The notes under the pieces are model-generated. The model did not search any database and was not told the DNA's origin. It saw only the letters and a list, made by a program, of their open reading frames with translations. Below are positions 33,151 through 42,118 of a stretch of DNA of 64,000 bases, in pieces (the first letter of the stretch is position 1; the number at the start of each line of letters is the position of its first letter). Where the stretch lies: positions 1 to 64,000 of the forward strand of contig CAZLSW010000003.1 in assembly GCA_964562375.1 (NCBI GenBank). The letters are read 5' to 3'. This DNA is from JAJPXC01 sp964562375 (GTDB lineage: Bacteria > Bacteroidota > Bacteroidia > Bacteroidales > Muribaculaceae). Position numbers and translations under genes: made by a program.

Positions 33151-33861
33151 CTATTTTGCGGGCTCGGCGGGCTCGGGGGCGATGAGTTTGTAACCCTTGC
33201 CGTGGATGTTGATGATCTCGATCTGGGGGTCGTCCTTGAGGTGCTTGCGCAGCTTGGTGATGTAGACGTCCATTGATCGGGCGTTGAAGTAGTTGTCGTC
33301 GATCCAGATGGTCTTGAGGGCGAAGTTGCGCTCAAGGATCTCGTTGACGTGTGCGCAGAGGAGGCTGAGGAGCTCGCTCTCCTTGGTGGTGAGCTTGGTT
33401 ACCTTGTCCTCGAACATGAGTACTTGCTTCTGGGTGTCGAAGGTGAACTTGCCGATCTTGTACATGGTGATCTCTTTGCCTTTCTTGCCCTTTACGCGAC
33501 GCAGGATAGCCTCGATGCGGAACACGAGCTCCTCCATCGAGAAGGGTTTGGTGATATAGTCGTCGGCGCCGATTATGAAGCCCTCGAGGATGTCCTCTTT
33601 GAGCGACTTGGCGGTGAGGAAGATGATAGGCACCTCGGAGTTGACGGTGCGTATCTCTTGAGCGAGGGCGAAACCGTCCTTTTTGGGCATCATCACGTCG
33701 AGGACGCAGATGTCGTACTTGCCTTTTAGGAAGGCTTTGTAGCCGCTTTCGCCGTCGGCGAAGAGGTCGGCGTTGAAGCCTTTGGCCTGCAGGTATTCGC
33801 GCAGCAACATGCCAAGATTCTCATCATCTTCGCATAGTAGGATTCGCATACGTTCTTCCAT
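33151..33861 (-). CDS. rprY: OmpR-family response regulator RprY
   Basis: DNA-binding response regulator of 236 aa. The receiver domain has the acidic pair in LLCEDDEN, the phosphoacceptor D55 in YDICVLDVMMPK, and the conserved FLTAKS and K in ITKPF. The C-terminal winged helix has TKLTTKESELLSLLCAHVNE and MDVYITKLRKHLKDD. The whole is close to Bacteroides RprY. It is six bases downstream of the kinase gene and co-transcribed with it. The tail after IAPEP is short and degenerate. Confidence 0.9.
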   Translation of the reverse strand: MEERMRILLCEDDENLGMLLREYLQAKGFNADLFADGESGYKAFLKGKYDICVLDVMMPKKDGFALAQEIRTVNSEVPIIFLTAKSLKEDILEGFIIGADDYITKPFSMEELVFRIEAILRRVKGKKGKEITMYKIGKFTFDTQKQVLMFEDKVTKLTTKESELLSLLCAHVNEILERNFALKTIWIDDNYFNARSMDVYITKLRKHLKDDPQIEIINIHGKGYKLIAPEPAEPAK

Positions 33862-33867
33862 AGTCGT

Positions 33868-35397
33868 TTAGTTTTTAGTTAGTGGTAATATGATTATAAA
33901 TTTTGTTCCTATGCCGTAGTCGCTTTCCACCTTAATCTCGCCATGGAGCTCTTGCACCATTTTGTGGACGTAGGCAAGGCCGAGGCCGAAACCCTTGACG
34001 TCGTGACGGTTTCCGGTGGAAACGCGGTAGAATTTGTCGAATATTTTTTTGAGGTCGTCGCGACGGATGCCGATGCCGTTGTCGGCGACGGTTATCTCGA
34101 GGCGCTCGCCCGAGAGGTCGCGGGTGGATACCACCAGCTCCAATGGAACGTCGTCCTTGCGGTACTTGACGGCGTTGTCGAGGAGATTGAAGATGACGTT
34201 GGTGAAGTGCATCTCGTCGACGTTGACGATGGAGTCCATGGCGTCGAGACGAGCTTGGATGTGGCCGCCGTATCGCTCGACTTTGAGCTTGAACGTGTGG
34301 ATGATGTTGGCGATGGCGGCGTTGGCGTCGACGTCGGTGAGTCGCAGGGTCGCTTTTTGCTTGTCGAACATCGACATCTGCAATACTTTCTCAACCTGGA
34401 AACGCAGGCGCTTGGTCTCGTCGTTGATCACCGTGGAGATGTGCTGCATCATCGCGGGGGATTTGCGTACCGAGTCGTCGTTCAGCATCTGGGCTGCGAG
34501 GGAAATTGACGATATAGGGGTCTTGAACTCGTGGGTCATGTTGTTGATGAAATCGTTCTTCATCTCGGTGAGCTTCTTTTGACGGAAGGCGATGATGATG
34601 GTTACCATGAAGATAATCAGCAACATGAGGGTGAAGACGAAGGTGGGGAGCATGAACTTGACCGACGAGAAGATGTAGGAGCTTTTGGATGGGAAGTAGA
34701 CCTGAAGGAATACTTTTTTGCTGGATGGGTCGCCGGGGAATAGTGGCTGGATAAAGGTGTTTTGGTCGTCGCCTTGTGTGGCGATGAATCCGGGGGTGCG
34801 GTGTAGGGCGACGCGGGCCTTGTTGACGAGGGCGAACTCGAAGGGGAGGTTCAGTCCGTTGTTGGCGAGCTCCTGCTTGAGGTAACCTCGGACGACGGCG
34901 GTGTCGGCGCGTTCCTCGATAGGGCGGTTGCTGGCCTTGGAGAGGATGTTGAGGATCACGTCGTCGATCATTCCCTTTTGGTAGAGGTACTGGCCTTTGA
35001 TCACCTCCTGCATTGACCGGGATTGCCCCAGGACGTTGCTTTGGTCGCTCTGGATGTTGGCGATTTTGTCGGCCTCGCCTTTGATGGTGATGTCGGCCTC
35101 AAGGGTGGGGGTGGTGAAGGTGTATTTTACGCCACCGAGATGGGGAGCTGAACCGTCGGCGTATTGGGAGTAGATGGATGATGATTCCACTTGGGCCATG
35201 TCCTCCTCCAGGAAGTGTTTAGTCTCCTCCTGTTCGAGCATTATGGCTGTTGCGTAGAGGCTTCGGCGGACGCCCTCGGAGAATTGGTCGTCGCGCATTT
35301 TCACCATATTGTTCATGTACATGATTTGCATCACGAGCAATCCCCCGAAAGTGAGGGCCATGAGGATGGTGAGAAGCCATATAGTGGATTTCTTCAT
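33868..35397 (-). CDS. rprX: Membrane sensor histidine kinase RprX
   Basis: Inner-membrane kinase of 509 aa, partner of RprY. A first membrane helix (IWLLTILMALTFGGLLVMQI) precedes a periplasmic domain of about 220 residues; a second helix (FMLPTFVFTLMLLIIFMVTI) follows. The HisKA box has H289 in NNMTHEFKTPISSISLAAQM. The ATPase domain shows the N box FNLLDNAVKY, VADNGIGIRRDDLKKIFDKF and GFGLGLAYVHKMV. In B. fragilis the pair was isolated through effects on tetracycline resistance, and the natural signal is not settled. Confidence 0.9.
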   Translation of the reverse strand: MKKSTIWLLTILMALTFGGLLVMQIMYMNNMVKMRDDQFSEGVRRSLYATAIMLEQEETKHFLEEDMAQVESSSIYSQYADGSAPHLGGVKYTFTTPTLEADITIKGEADKIANIQSDQSNVLGQSRSMQEVIKGQYLYQKGMIDDVILNILSKASNRPIEERADTAVVRGYLKQELANNGLNLPFEFALVNKARVALHRTPGFIATQGDDQNTFIQPLFPGDPSSKKVFLQVYFPSKSSYIFSSVKFMLPTFVFTLMLLIIFMVTIIIAFRQKKLTEMKNDFINNMTHEFKTPISSISLAAQMLNDDSVRKSPAMMQHISTVINDETKRLRFQVEKVLQMSMFDKQKATLRLTDVDANAAIANIIHTFKLKVERYGGHIQARLDAMDSIVNVDEMHFTNVIFNLLDNAVKYRKDDVPLELVVSTRDLSGERLEITVADNGIGIRRDDLKKIFDKFYRVSTGNRHDVKGFGLGLAYVHKMVQELHGEIKVESDYGIGTKFIIILPLTKN

Positions 35398-35519
35398 TAT
35401 ATTCGTTAATGTCGAGGGCTGAAATTCAGCTTTTTAAGTTTTATTATGTTAACAAATAAGTCGCGGGATTGTTTTAACAATCTTGCGATTTGTGAAAATT
35501 GTGATTTAACAATTCGCCG

Positions 35520-35550
35520 CAAAATTAACACTTAAATGTGAAAAATGCAA
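35520..35550 (-). promoter_or_regulatory. Promoter of rprXY
   Basis: On the minus strand TTG (35550-35548) and TAATTTTG (35527-35520) are spaced by 20 bases, giving a leader of roughly 120 bases before rprX. The leader is AT-rich with an inverted TTGTTAA/TTAACAA-like stretch near 35450-35480 that could be a regulator site. Confidence 0.65.
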
Positions 35551-35595
35551 ATTTTTTTAGGGGCAATAAATGGGGGAGAGGGGCGTTTTTAGGAT

Positions 35596-36528
35596 ATGAA
35601 GCGTTTACAATTGATTTGCTTGTTGTTGGCAATGGCAGTGATGAGGGTGACGGCGCAGGTGTCGTACACCACTGAGTATTACGGCACGAGCGACTTTCAC
35701 GATAAGGACGGCAACACGATAGGCAAGGGCGACCTGGCCAAGTGCATTTTGTCGTTCACGCAGCCTGTGGGGATGCATATGACTCATTACAATCGGCCTC
35801 AGTTGTGGATGTTGTCGGCTCGCGCGGTGTACGCGCAGATGGACAACGAGGGTGAGGCCGCGCGCTTGAATCCCGATAAATTGATCAATACGTCGGCCAA
35901 CTTGACGTTTATGACCCCCGTGGGCGAGGAATACGACCTGATCGTGAGTGGGGGCGCTGGTATTTACGCCGAGACGTCACACGTGTCGGGGCATTCGATA
36001 TTGTTCAATGGCGCGGGAGTGGTGACTAAACAGATTACGCCGTCGTTCAAGGTAGGGCTGGGCGTGATGTTGACCAATTCTTACGGAGATCCGGCGCTGA
36101 TGCCAGCGATTGTGTTTGACTGGAAGATGACGGGAAAGTACACGGCGTCGGTGTCGATGTTGAACGGTATCAAGGCGCAGGGGTCGACCCAACTGTCGGA
36201 GAAATGGAAGTTGACGTTGACGGCGCTGGAGATGGATGCGCTTTCGGCAGTGATGAAGATGGACGGTACCCACAAGATTTATTCGTCGACGATATGGCGA
36301 TCGTATCTGTCGCCGTCGTGGACTCCGATAAAGAATCTGGAGCTGTCGGCGTCGGTGGGTGTTGTTGAGACGCGTACTTGCCGTGTGTCCAACCGTTCGT
36401 TCGGGGCATTCTATAAGAATATTTTCAAGAGGGGGAATCGTTTTCGGCCGGCCTTGCGTTTCTCTCTTGGGGCTAGCTATACGTTGCCGATGCCGAAGCC
36501 GAAGGGTGGTTCTAGTCCTCAAAAATAA
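35596..36528 (+). CDS. Predicted outer-membrane beta-barrel protein
   Basis: A 310-aa protein with a signal peptide (MKRLQLICLLLAMAVMRVTAQ, cleavage after TA). The mature part alternates hydrophobic and polar residues in strands with aromatic girdles, consistent with an outer-membrane barrel, and ends RFSLGASYTLPMPKPKGG. It resembles DUF6268-type barrel proteins, but I hold that lightly. It is divergent from rprX, so RprXY control is conceivable. Its 3' end overlaps hemW by 17 bases tail to tail. Confidence 0.6.
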   Translation: MKRLQLICLLLAMAVMRVTAQVSYTTEYYGTSDFHDKDGNTIGKGDLAKCILSFTQPVGMHMTHYNRPQLWMLSARAVYAQMDNEGEAARLNPDKLINTSANLTFMTPVGEEYDLIVSGGAGIYAETSHVSGHSILFNGAGVVTKQITPSFKVGLGVMLTNSYGDPALMPAIVFDWKMTGKYTASVSMLNGIKAQGSTQLSEKWKLTLTALEMDALSAVMKMDGTHKIYSSTIWRSYLSPSWTPIKNLELSASVGVVETRTCRVSNRSFGAFYKNIFKRGNRFRPALRFSLGASYTLPMPKPKGGSSPQK

Positions 36529-37828
36529 GGTCGCGGAGGATCGCGTCGGCGACGAGCCAGCGGCTTTCGGGGATTATGAGGGCCGTGGCGGGATTGGGGG
36601 AACCACCGCGGCAAACCGCGGGGCACGGTGGCTCGCTATTGGATGGATGCCGGAGGGGGCGCCCGCTCCCGGGATGGGCTGACGCGGGGCACGGTGGCTC
36701 GCTATTGGATTGAGGCCGAGGGGCGCACCCGCTCCCGGGATGGGCTGACGCGGGGCACGGTGGCTCGTTGTTGGATGGGGATTCTATCTCTTGGATGGAG
36801 CCAAGGGCCAGAAGTGGCTGGGCCTGCTTAATGAGCTTTTCGAGGGCTTGAGGGCCGAATAGAATTGAGAATTCTGAGAGGGAGAGGCCGGCGGATGTGC
36901 GCAGGCGGGTGATTATGACGTCGTTGATTCGGTTGACGAGGGTTTCCTCCTCGATTGAGCGGGGAAGGGTGTCTCGGGATAAGGATTCAACATATTTATT
37001 GATGGAAGGAGGATTGGACCAGCGGATATGGCCGTCGTAGCTATGGGCTGAGGCCCCAAGGCCGGTGTAGGGCGTGCCGTCCCAGTAGCTGGAGTTGTGG
37101 ACGGCTTCGTGGCCAGGGAGGGCGAAGTTGGAAATCTCGTAGTGGTGGTAGCCGTGCTGGCTGGACAGGTGACAGAGCGCGTGGTACATTTCGGTGGCCA
37201 GTTGCTCGGAGGCTTCTTCCACTTTCCCTGTCATTAGTTGGGCATAAAGGCGGGTACCTGGCTCGTAGGAGAGGAGGTAAAAGGAGATGTGGGGAGGGCG
37301 CCATGAGAGCGCCTCGCTGAGGTCCTGGGTCCAAGTGTCAAGCGACTGACCAGGGAGTCCGTATATCAGGTCGATGCTGTATTCAATGCCCGATTGCTGT
37401 AGAAGGTGTACGGCTCGACGGGCGACGTCGGCTGAGTGTCGTCGGCCGATGGCTTTTAGCAGAGGGTCGCGGAGGGATTGCACGCCCATGCTGACGCGGT
37501 TGAACCCTAATCGTTTAATAGCGTGGAGCCACTCAGGGGTTACATCCTCAGGATTGGCCTCGATTGTGGCCTCTCTGATGGAGGGCATGTCAATGTTGAG
37601 GCCTTGGATAAGGCGTTGGAGTTGATCGGGGGGGAGAATAGAGGGGGTACCTCCCCCTATATATAATGTATAGGGTTGGAAAGGGCCGATGAGTCTCCAC
37701 TCGGCGAGCAGCGCGTCGATATAAGGCCCGAAATCGAGGTGGACCGGGGTGGAGTAGAAGTCGCAGTAGGCGCATTTGCTATGACACCAGGGGATATGAA
37801 TATATAACCCTGATTTTATCGGCGGCAT
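36512..37828 (-). CDS. hemW: Heme chaperone HemW with an in-frame repeat insertion
   Basis: Radical SAM protein related to oxygen-independent coproporphyrinogen oxidase but of the HemW type, which delivers heme. The N-terminus SGLYIHIPWCHSKCAYCDFYS has the C-x3-C-x2-C site and lacks the long N-terminal region of HemN. TLYIGGGTPS, RVSMGVQSLRD and SIDLIYGLPGQ follow. The 438-aa length exceeds the ~375 usual for the family because residues about 351-409 are repeat-encoded: SNNEPPCPASAHPGSGCAPR, then two more similar units. After the insert the normal ending resumes (SRWLVADAILRDLIFE). The start overlaps the 3' end of the AddB-like gene by 13 bases. Confidence 0.9.
   Translation of the reverse strand: MPPIKSGLYIHIPWCHSKCAYCDFYSTPVHLDFGPYIDALLAEWRLIGPFQPYTLYIGGGTPSILPPDQLQRLIQGLNIDMPSIREATIEANPEDVTPEWLHAIKRLGFNRVSMGVQSLRDPLLKAIGRRHSADVARRAVHLLQQSGIEYSIDLIYGLPGQSLDTWTQDLSEALSWRPPHISFYLLSYEPGTRLYAQLMTGKVEEASEQLATEMYHALCHLSSQHGYHHYEISNFALPGHEAVHNSSYWDGTPYTGLGASAHSYDGHIRWSNPPSINKYVESLSRDTLPRSIEEETLVNRINDVIITRLRTSAGLSLSEFSILFGPQALEKLIKQAQPLLALGSIQEIESPSNNEPPCPASAHPGSGCAPRPQSNSEPPCPASAHPGSGRPLRHPSNSEPPCPAVCRGGSPNPATALIIPESRWLVADAILRDLIFED
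36602..36776. repeat. Three tandem palindromic repeats inside hemW, 66-bp period
   Basis: The core GCGGGGCACGGTGGCTCG begins at 36618, 36684 and 36750, a 66-bp (22-codon) period. The first unit starts ACCACCGCGGCAAACCGCGG, like the intergenic copies. Each intervening part has CCCGCTCCCGGGATGGGCTG. All three are read in frame on the minus strand as PPCPAVCRG or PPCPASAHPGSG peptides. Confidence 0.9.
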
Positions 37829-40800
37829 AGGGCGGTGAATTTGCAGTATTTGCAGGAACTCTTGCGGTCGTCGAGGTCGGGGGCCTGGGTGAAGGGGATT
37901 TCGGGGTCGAAGAGCTCGGCGAGTTTTTTGCCCAATTCCTCTTTGTATCGGTCGAGGAATTTGCGGTAGTCGAGCACGGGGTCGTAAACTGATTTGTTGG
38001 ACGTTGATCTCTCGGGGTTGTAGAAACCAATCGGAGCGTTGCTTTCGCCGAGACCTTTAGCGATGTCGCTGGTTTTGTAGAGGGTGGGGCGGATGGGCAA
38101 CTTCTTGATAGCGGGGTCGGAGATTTCTTGGTCGTAAGCTAAAGCGTAGGCCATGAGCTGCATGGGCGCTTTCTTGGGGCGTTCCTCGGAGTTGTCGAAG
38201 AGTTGCGACCATTTGGCGTTGCGGTCGTCGGAGCCGGTTTTATAGTCGACTATACGCAGGTAGGTTCCTTGTACTTCCCTGGTGTCCTCTTTTTTGAGTC
38301 CGGTGATAGTGTCTTGGAGAGATGCGATATCGATACGGTCGATAGAGCCTGACATGTTGATAGTGATATCGGGGGTAATTTGGTATTGCCCCCGGAATTT
38401 GTGCTCGGCATCGATCAATCGGAATTCGCCCAGCTCGCGGTCGTGTCGCAGGAGTTTCTGGATTACCTCCACCATCATTTTGCCAAGGAGATAGTCCTCC
38501 CCCTCAAGGGGATTGGAGCACAAGTGCTCGGGGCGCCGGCGGTAGATGTCGTTGACAGCCTGGGTGACGAGTCGCTCGATGAGGGAAGGGTTGGCCAGGG
38601 CCCGGTCGATTTTCTCGGGGGTGACGGTGACAGGCTTGAACGGGCGCTTGTGCTCATCCTTTACGAAATGTGACTGCCGCACGTGCCGGGGGTCGTCCAT
38701 CAATTGGTAGATATTTTCGGCGACGTCGTGGATGATAGTGCCGTAGGTTCCCTCGTCCATGTAGCCCAGGAGCTCGTCGTCGGGCATATAGTTTTCGATA
38801 TAGCTAAGGTACCATTCCAGTGGGCAGGAGAGGTATTTACTGAGCGCCGACGGGGAGAAGTAGCGAGCCTTGTCACCCGGGGTGCGGAAAAGGTTGACCT
38901 GTTCCATAATCTTGGGTGTCTTTTCGATTGAAATAGGCGACACCTTGGGGGAGAAGAGCCGATAGCTTAGGTTGTGGAACTTGAGGTTCTTGGGATGGTA
39001 GACGTGGAGCAACTGGCTTACGTAGCGCGACACCTCGGCCGAGCGGATGCGGTCGGACATTGTGGAGTAGATCAGGGTTACTTTCTTGGGTCGCGCGATG
39101 AGGCGGTAGAAGTTGTAGGCGGTGATAGCCTCTTGGAATTCCATTGTGGCCATACCATAGCCGGCGCGGAGCGAATTGGGGATGAACGACGGGGAGAAGT
39201 GCTTACGAGGGAACGAGTTTTCGTTCATCGAGAGAATAATCAGGTGGTCGAAGTCGAGGCAGCGGGTTTCGAGCATGCCCATCACTTGCACCCCCTTGAG
39301 GGGCGTGCCCTCAAAGGGAATCTTCTCGGAAGCGACGAGTCGTTCGAGAAGACGGAATACGGTGTTTTGGTGGGAGATGGTAATTTTGTGGCGAAGTGTT
39401 AGAGTGTGTAGCTCCTCGACGCTGTTGATGTACCGCTTGATAAATGCGGCCTCGACGGGGTTGTCCTGGGGCTTTGCGAGCTTGTCCTGGAGCCAATAGA
39501 GGAGCCTGAGGATGTATTGGAACACTTGCTCGGCGTCCCCAAGGTCGGCTATAGGGCTAAACAGCTCGGTGAGCTGGTATTGCTGGGCGAGCTCTTGCGC
39601 GGGGATGTTGTAGAGACGGTTTTTGTGGATATAAGCAACGATTTCCGCGGCCTTGTCGTGCTCGAGTGAACGCATAAGGGGATGGGAAAGGACGGCGATG
39701 ATGTCCTCGTAGTAGAAATTGGTCACGCCGTTGGCCATTCGGCGTGAGCGCAGGTGGAGCGACACGATGTTCTGGATGAGCGACGCGATGGGAGTGTAAC
39801 GCAGGGAGAAGCCCATGGTGATGTTTATATCCTTCACCGTGTCGGGGATACTGTGTAGCAGGGGGATAAACATGTCCTCCTCGGGCAGGACTACGGCTGT
39901 GCGCAGGCCTTTTTCCTGATTGGGGACTTCGGGGTTGGCGATGAGGCTGGCGAGCGTTTCTCCGGCGACCTTGGCCATGCCCATAGTGCTGGGGACACCC
40001 ACGACGTCGATGTCGGGGAAATCTGCTACTTTAGGCTCGGGGAGGTCGTAGATGGAGGGGAATTTCACGACCAGTTTTTTAAGGAAACGTGTAGCGTGGT
40101 TGGCCTCGTTGGCGAAAGCCGGGGAGGGGAGATCCCAGTAGAAATCGGCCAGGCCAAGGATGTGCATCCGTTCCATCACCATAATCTCGGATGTGGACAG
40201 TGCGTTGAATCCCACAAAAATATACCTCTTACAAGCGAAACGAGAGGCTTCCAGCTCTTTGAGTCGCTGCAAGGCGTCGCGGTACATCTTGCCGTCGTAG
40301 GTAAGGTGGTGGTCCTCAAGGTATTGGTGGAAAGCGTGGTATAAAGGGCCAAGTACTTCCCAAAGCTTCACGAAGGCTTGTTCTTGCTTGTGGGGGTTGT
40401 CCTCGGAAGGCTCGATGACGTGGCGCCAAAATTCGTCAACCACTTGCAGGTTGTCGCCGGTTTCCCAGTACTCGCGGATTACGTCGATTTGTTCCTGTGT
40501 GAGGAAGTTGGAAGCGATTTCGCGTAGATTTTTGACGTTGGTGAAAAGCTGGTCGGCGTCCACCAGGTAACGGTCGACGTCGCTAAAATCGCTTATGAGC
40601 ACGTCTCCCCAATGCTGGAATCGGTCAAATTCCAGGGGCTCCATATCGGGACGCTCATCGAGGATCTTGCGATAGAGATTGTAAAGGATGAAGAGCAGCT
40701 CGATGCGGGAGGCGGGGTCGTCGTCGACCAGCGACATCATGAAATCGGTGATGGTGACGGTTTGGGGCTGAAGCATCGTGCGTGGAGCTAGCTCGCCCAG

Positions 40801-40917
40801 GTAATGGCTGAAGAACTTGGCGCTGCGCTTGTTGGGGAACACAAAGCAGAAGTCGACGAGCTCGGGGCCTTCCTTCTGTAGGTAAATTTGTGCTATTTGC
40901 TTAAGAAAAGGTTGCAT
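37816..40917 (-). CDS. AddB-like PD-(D/E)XK helicase-nuclease subunit
   Basis: A 1033-aa protein like the Bacteroidales AddB-type subunit of the AddAB double-strand break repair enzyme. The N-terminal region (FVFPNKRSAKFFSHYL) and the UvrD-like remnants (LKGVQVMGMLETRCLDFDHL, LSMNENSFPRKHFSPSFIPN) form an inactive helicase part. The C-terminal nuclease has FSPSALSKYLSCPLEWYL, LRIVDYKTGSD with the catalytic D and K, and a final SCKYCKFTALCRR; these cysteines fit the Fe-S staple of AddB nucleases. No addA is in the window, so naming stops at AddB-like. It is upstream of hemW with a 13-base overlap. Confidence 0.82.
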   Translation of the reverse strand: MQPFLKQIAQIYLQKEGPELVDFCFVFPNKRSAKFFSHYLGELAPRTMLQPQTVTITDFMMSLVDDDPASRIELLFILYNLYRKILDERPDMEPLEFDRFQHWGDVLISDFSDVDRYLVDADQLFTNVKNLREIASNFLTQEQIDVIREYWETGDNLQVVDEFWRHVIEPSEDNPHKQEQAFVKLWEVLGPLYHAFHQYLEDHHLTYDGKMYRDALQRLKELEASRFACKRYIFVGFNALSTSEIMVMERMHILGLADFYWDLPSPAFANEANHATRFLKKLVVKFPSIYDLPEPKVADFPDIDVVGVPSTMGMAKVAGETLASLIANPEVPNQEKGLRTAVVLPEEDMFIPLLHSIPDTVKDINITMGFSLRYTPIASLIQNIVSLHLRSRRMANGVTNFYYEDIIAVLSHPLMRSLEHDKAAEIVAYIHKNRLYNIPAQELAQQYQLTELFSPIADLGDAEQVFQYILRLLYWLQDKLAKPQDNPVEAAFIKRYINSVEELHTLTLRHKITISHQNTVFRLLERLVASEKIPFEGTPLKGVQVMGMLETRCLDFDHLIILSMNENSFPRKHFSPSFIPNSLRAGYGMATMEFQEAITAYNFYRLIARPKKVTLIYSTMSDRIRSAEVSRYVSQLLHVYHPKNLKFHNLSYRLFSPKVSPISIEKTPKIMEQVNLFRTPGDKARYFSPSALSKYLSCPLEWYLSYIENYMPDDELLGYMDEGTYGTIIHDVAENIYQLMDDPRHVRQSHFVKDEHKRPFKPVTVTPEKIDRALANPSLIERLVTQAVNDIYRRRPEHLCSNPLEGEDYLLGKMMVEVIQKLLRHDRELGEFRLIDAEHKFRGQYQITPDITINMSGSIDRIDIASLQDTITGLKKEDTREVQGTYLRIVDYKTGSDDRNAKWSQLFDNSEERPKKAPMQLMAYALAYDQEISDPAIKKLPIRPTLYKTSDIAKGLGESNAPIGFYNPERSTSNKSVYDPVLDYRKFLDRYKEELGKKLAELFDPEIPFTQAPDLDDRKSSCKYCKFTALCRR

Positions 40918-40962
40918 CGAGGTAAATTCTTACAACATTAAATCTTTAAATTGTTGAATTTT

Positions 40963-40986
40963 AAAGCTTTAAAGCTTTAAAGCTTT
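40963..40986. repeat. Three tandem self-complementary octamers
   Basis: AAAGCTTT occurs three times in a row (40963-40970, 40971-40978, 40979-40986), each unit being its own reverse complement, in the gap between holB and the AddB-like gene. The array can form several alternative hairpins. Confidence 0.85.
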
Positions 40987-40993
40987 AAGAGTT

Positions 40994-42118
40994 TTAGGCT
41001 TTGATCATGATGATAGTTTTGACGGCGAAGTCGAAGAACACGATTTTGGCGTTGGCGTTGCCGGCGATGTCGATAATGGCTTGGTCGATTTCGCGCTCGA
41101 GGGAGAGGACGTTGCGCTCGTTGATGAATCGGGCGAAGCGCTTGGAGAAATCGGCCTCGTTGGCGTTTAGGTAAGAGATTGTGGGTTGTTGGAGGTTGTA
41201 GATAAAGTTCTCGCGCACAAGGCGTTGGCAGTAAGCGAGGAACTGCATCGCACCCTCACGTCCGGCCGCGGCCACGTCTTGGCTCCATTTCTTCAAGCCG
41301 GCCACGTCGCGCTGGTAGGCCAGTCGCATCAGTTGCTTGAACCATTCCAGGTGCTCGCGGTCGCGCGCCGAGAGGGAGATTTGTCGCTCGGCCTCGATAA
41401 GGCTCCCCTCGGAGAGGTGGGCGATTGCTCGTGCTTGGGATGTCTCCACGCCGCGTTGATCCACGAGCCATTGGGTCACTTGGTCGTCGCTCAAGGGACG
41501 CAGGGCCAGTCGTTGACAACGAGAGTAGATCGTGGGCAGGATTTTTCCCGGGGCATTGCTCACAAGCAAAAAGATTGTGTCCTCGTAAGGTTCCTCGATT
41601 AGCTTCAGCAACTTGTTGGCACACTGCTCGTTCATCCTTTCCGGGAGCCACATGAGCACGATTTTGTAATCGGCTTCGTGGGATGTGAAGCTGAGCCGGC
41701 GGATCAGTTCTTGGCTTTCGTCGACGTAGATGACGGGTTGGCCGTCGGGTTTACCCAGGGCGACTTGCCAGCGGGAGAAATCCATGTAGGGATTTTGGGA
41801 GAGGAACTGGCGCCACTCGGCGCTGTAGTCGTCGCTAAGGGTCACCCCTCCCGAAGGGCGCTTCACCACTGGATAGGAGAAAAAAGTGTCGATATGGTTG
41901 AACGACTGGTGCTGTCGACAGGAAGGGCACTCGCCGCAGGAGTCGCCATCGTGACGGTTGCGGCAGTGGATATATTGCGCGGTGGCTCGTGCGAGGGCCA
42001 TCTTGCCGATTCCGGGGCGACCCTCGATTAGAAGGGCGTGGGGGAAGCGGCCCGAGTCGACCATTTCGCGCAGGCGTTGTTTGGCGGTATCTTGTCCGGG
42101 GATGTCGGCGAATTTCAT
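40994..42118 (-). CDS. holB: DNA polymerase III delta-prime-like clamp loader subunit
   Basis: AAA+ clamp-loader protein of 374 aa. From the ATG at 42118: MKFADIPGQDTAKQRLREMV, Walker A EGRPGIGKMALARA, a zinc site CRNRHDGDSCGECPSCRQHQ, and ANKLLKLIEEPYEDTIFLLV with the sensor region after it (SNAPGKILPTIYSRCQRL). These are DnaX/HolB features. The length and single copy suggest the delta-prime subunit. Upstream residues encoded from 42235 were rejected, since the ATG at 42118 overlaps the metF stop (ATGA). Confidence 0.88.
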   Translation of the reverse strand: MKFADIPGQDTAKQRLREMVDSGRFPHALLIEGRPGIGKMALARATAQYIHCRNRHDGDSCGECPSCRQHQSFNHIDTFFSYPVVKRPSGGVTLSDDYSAEWRQFLSQNPYMDFSRWQVALGKPDGQPVIYVDESQELIRRLSFTSHEADYKIVLMWLPERMNEQCANKLLKLIEEPYEDTIFLLVSNAPGKILPTIYSRCQRLALRPLSDDQVTQWLVDQRGVETSQARAIAHLSEGSLIEAERQISLSARDREHLEWFKQLMRLAYQRDVAGLKKWSQDVAAAGREGAMQFLAYCQRLVRENFIYNLQQPTISYLNANEADFSKRFARFINERNVLSLEREIDQAIIDIAGNANAKIVFFDFAVKTIIMIKA

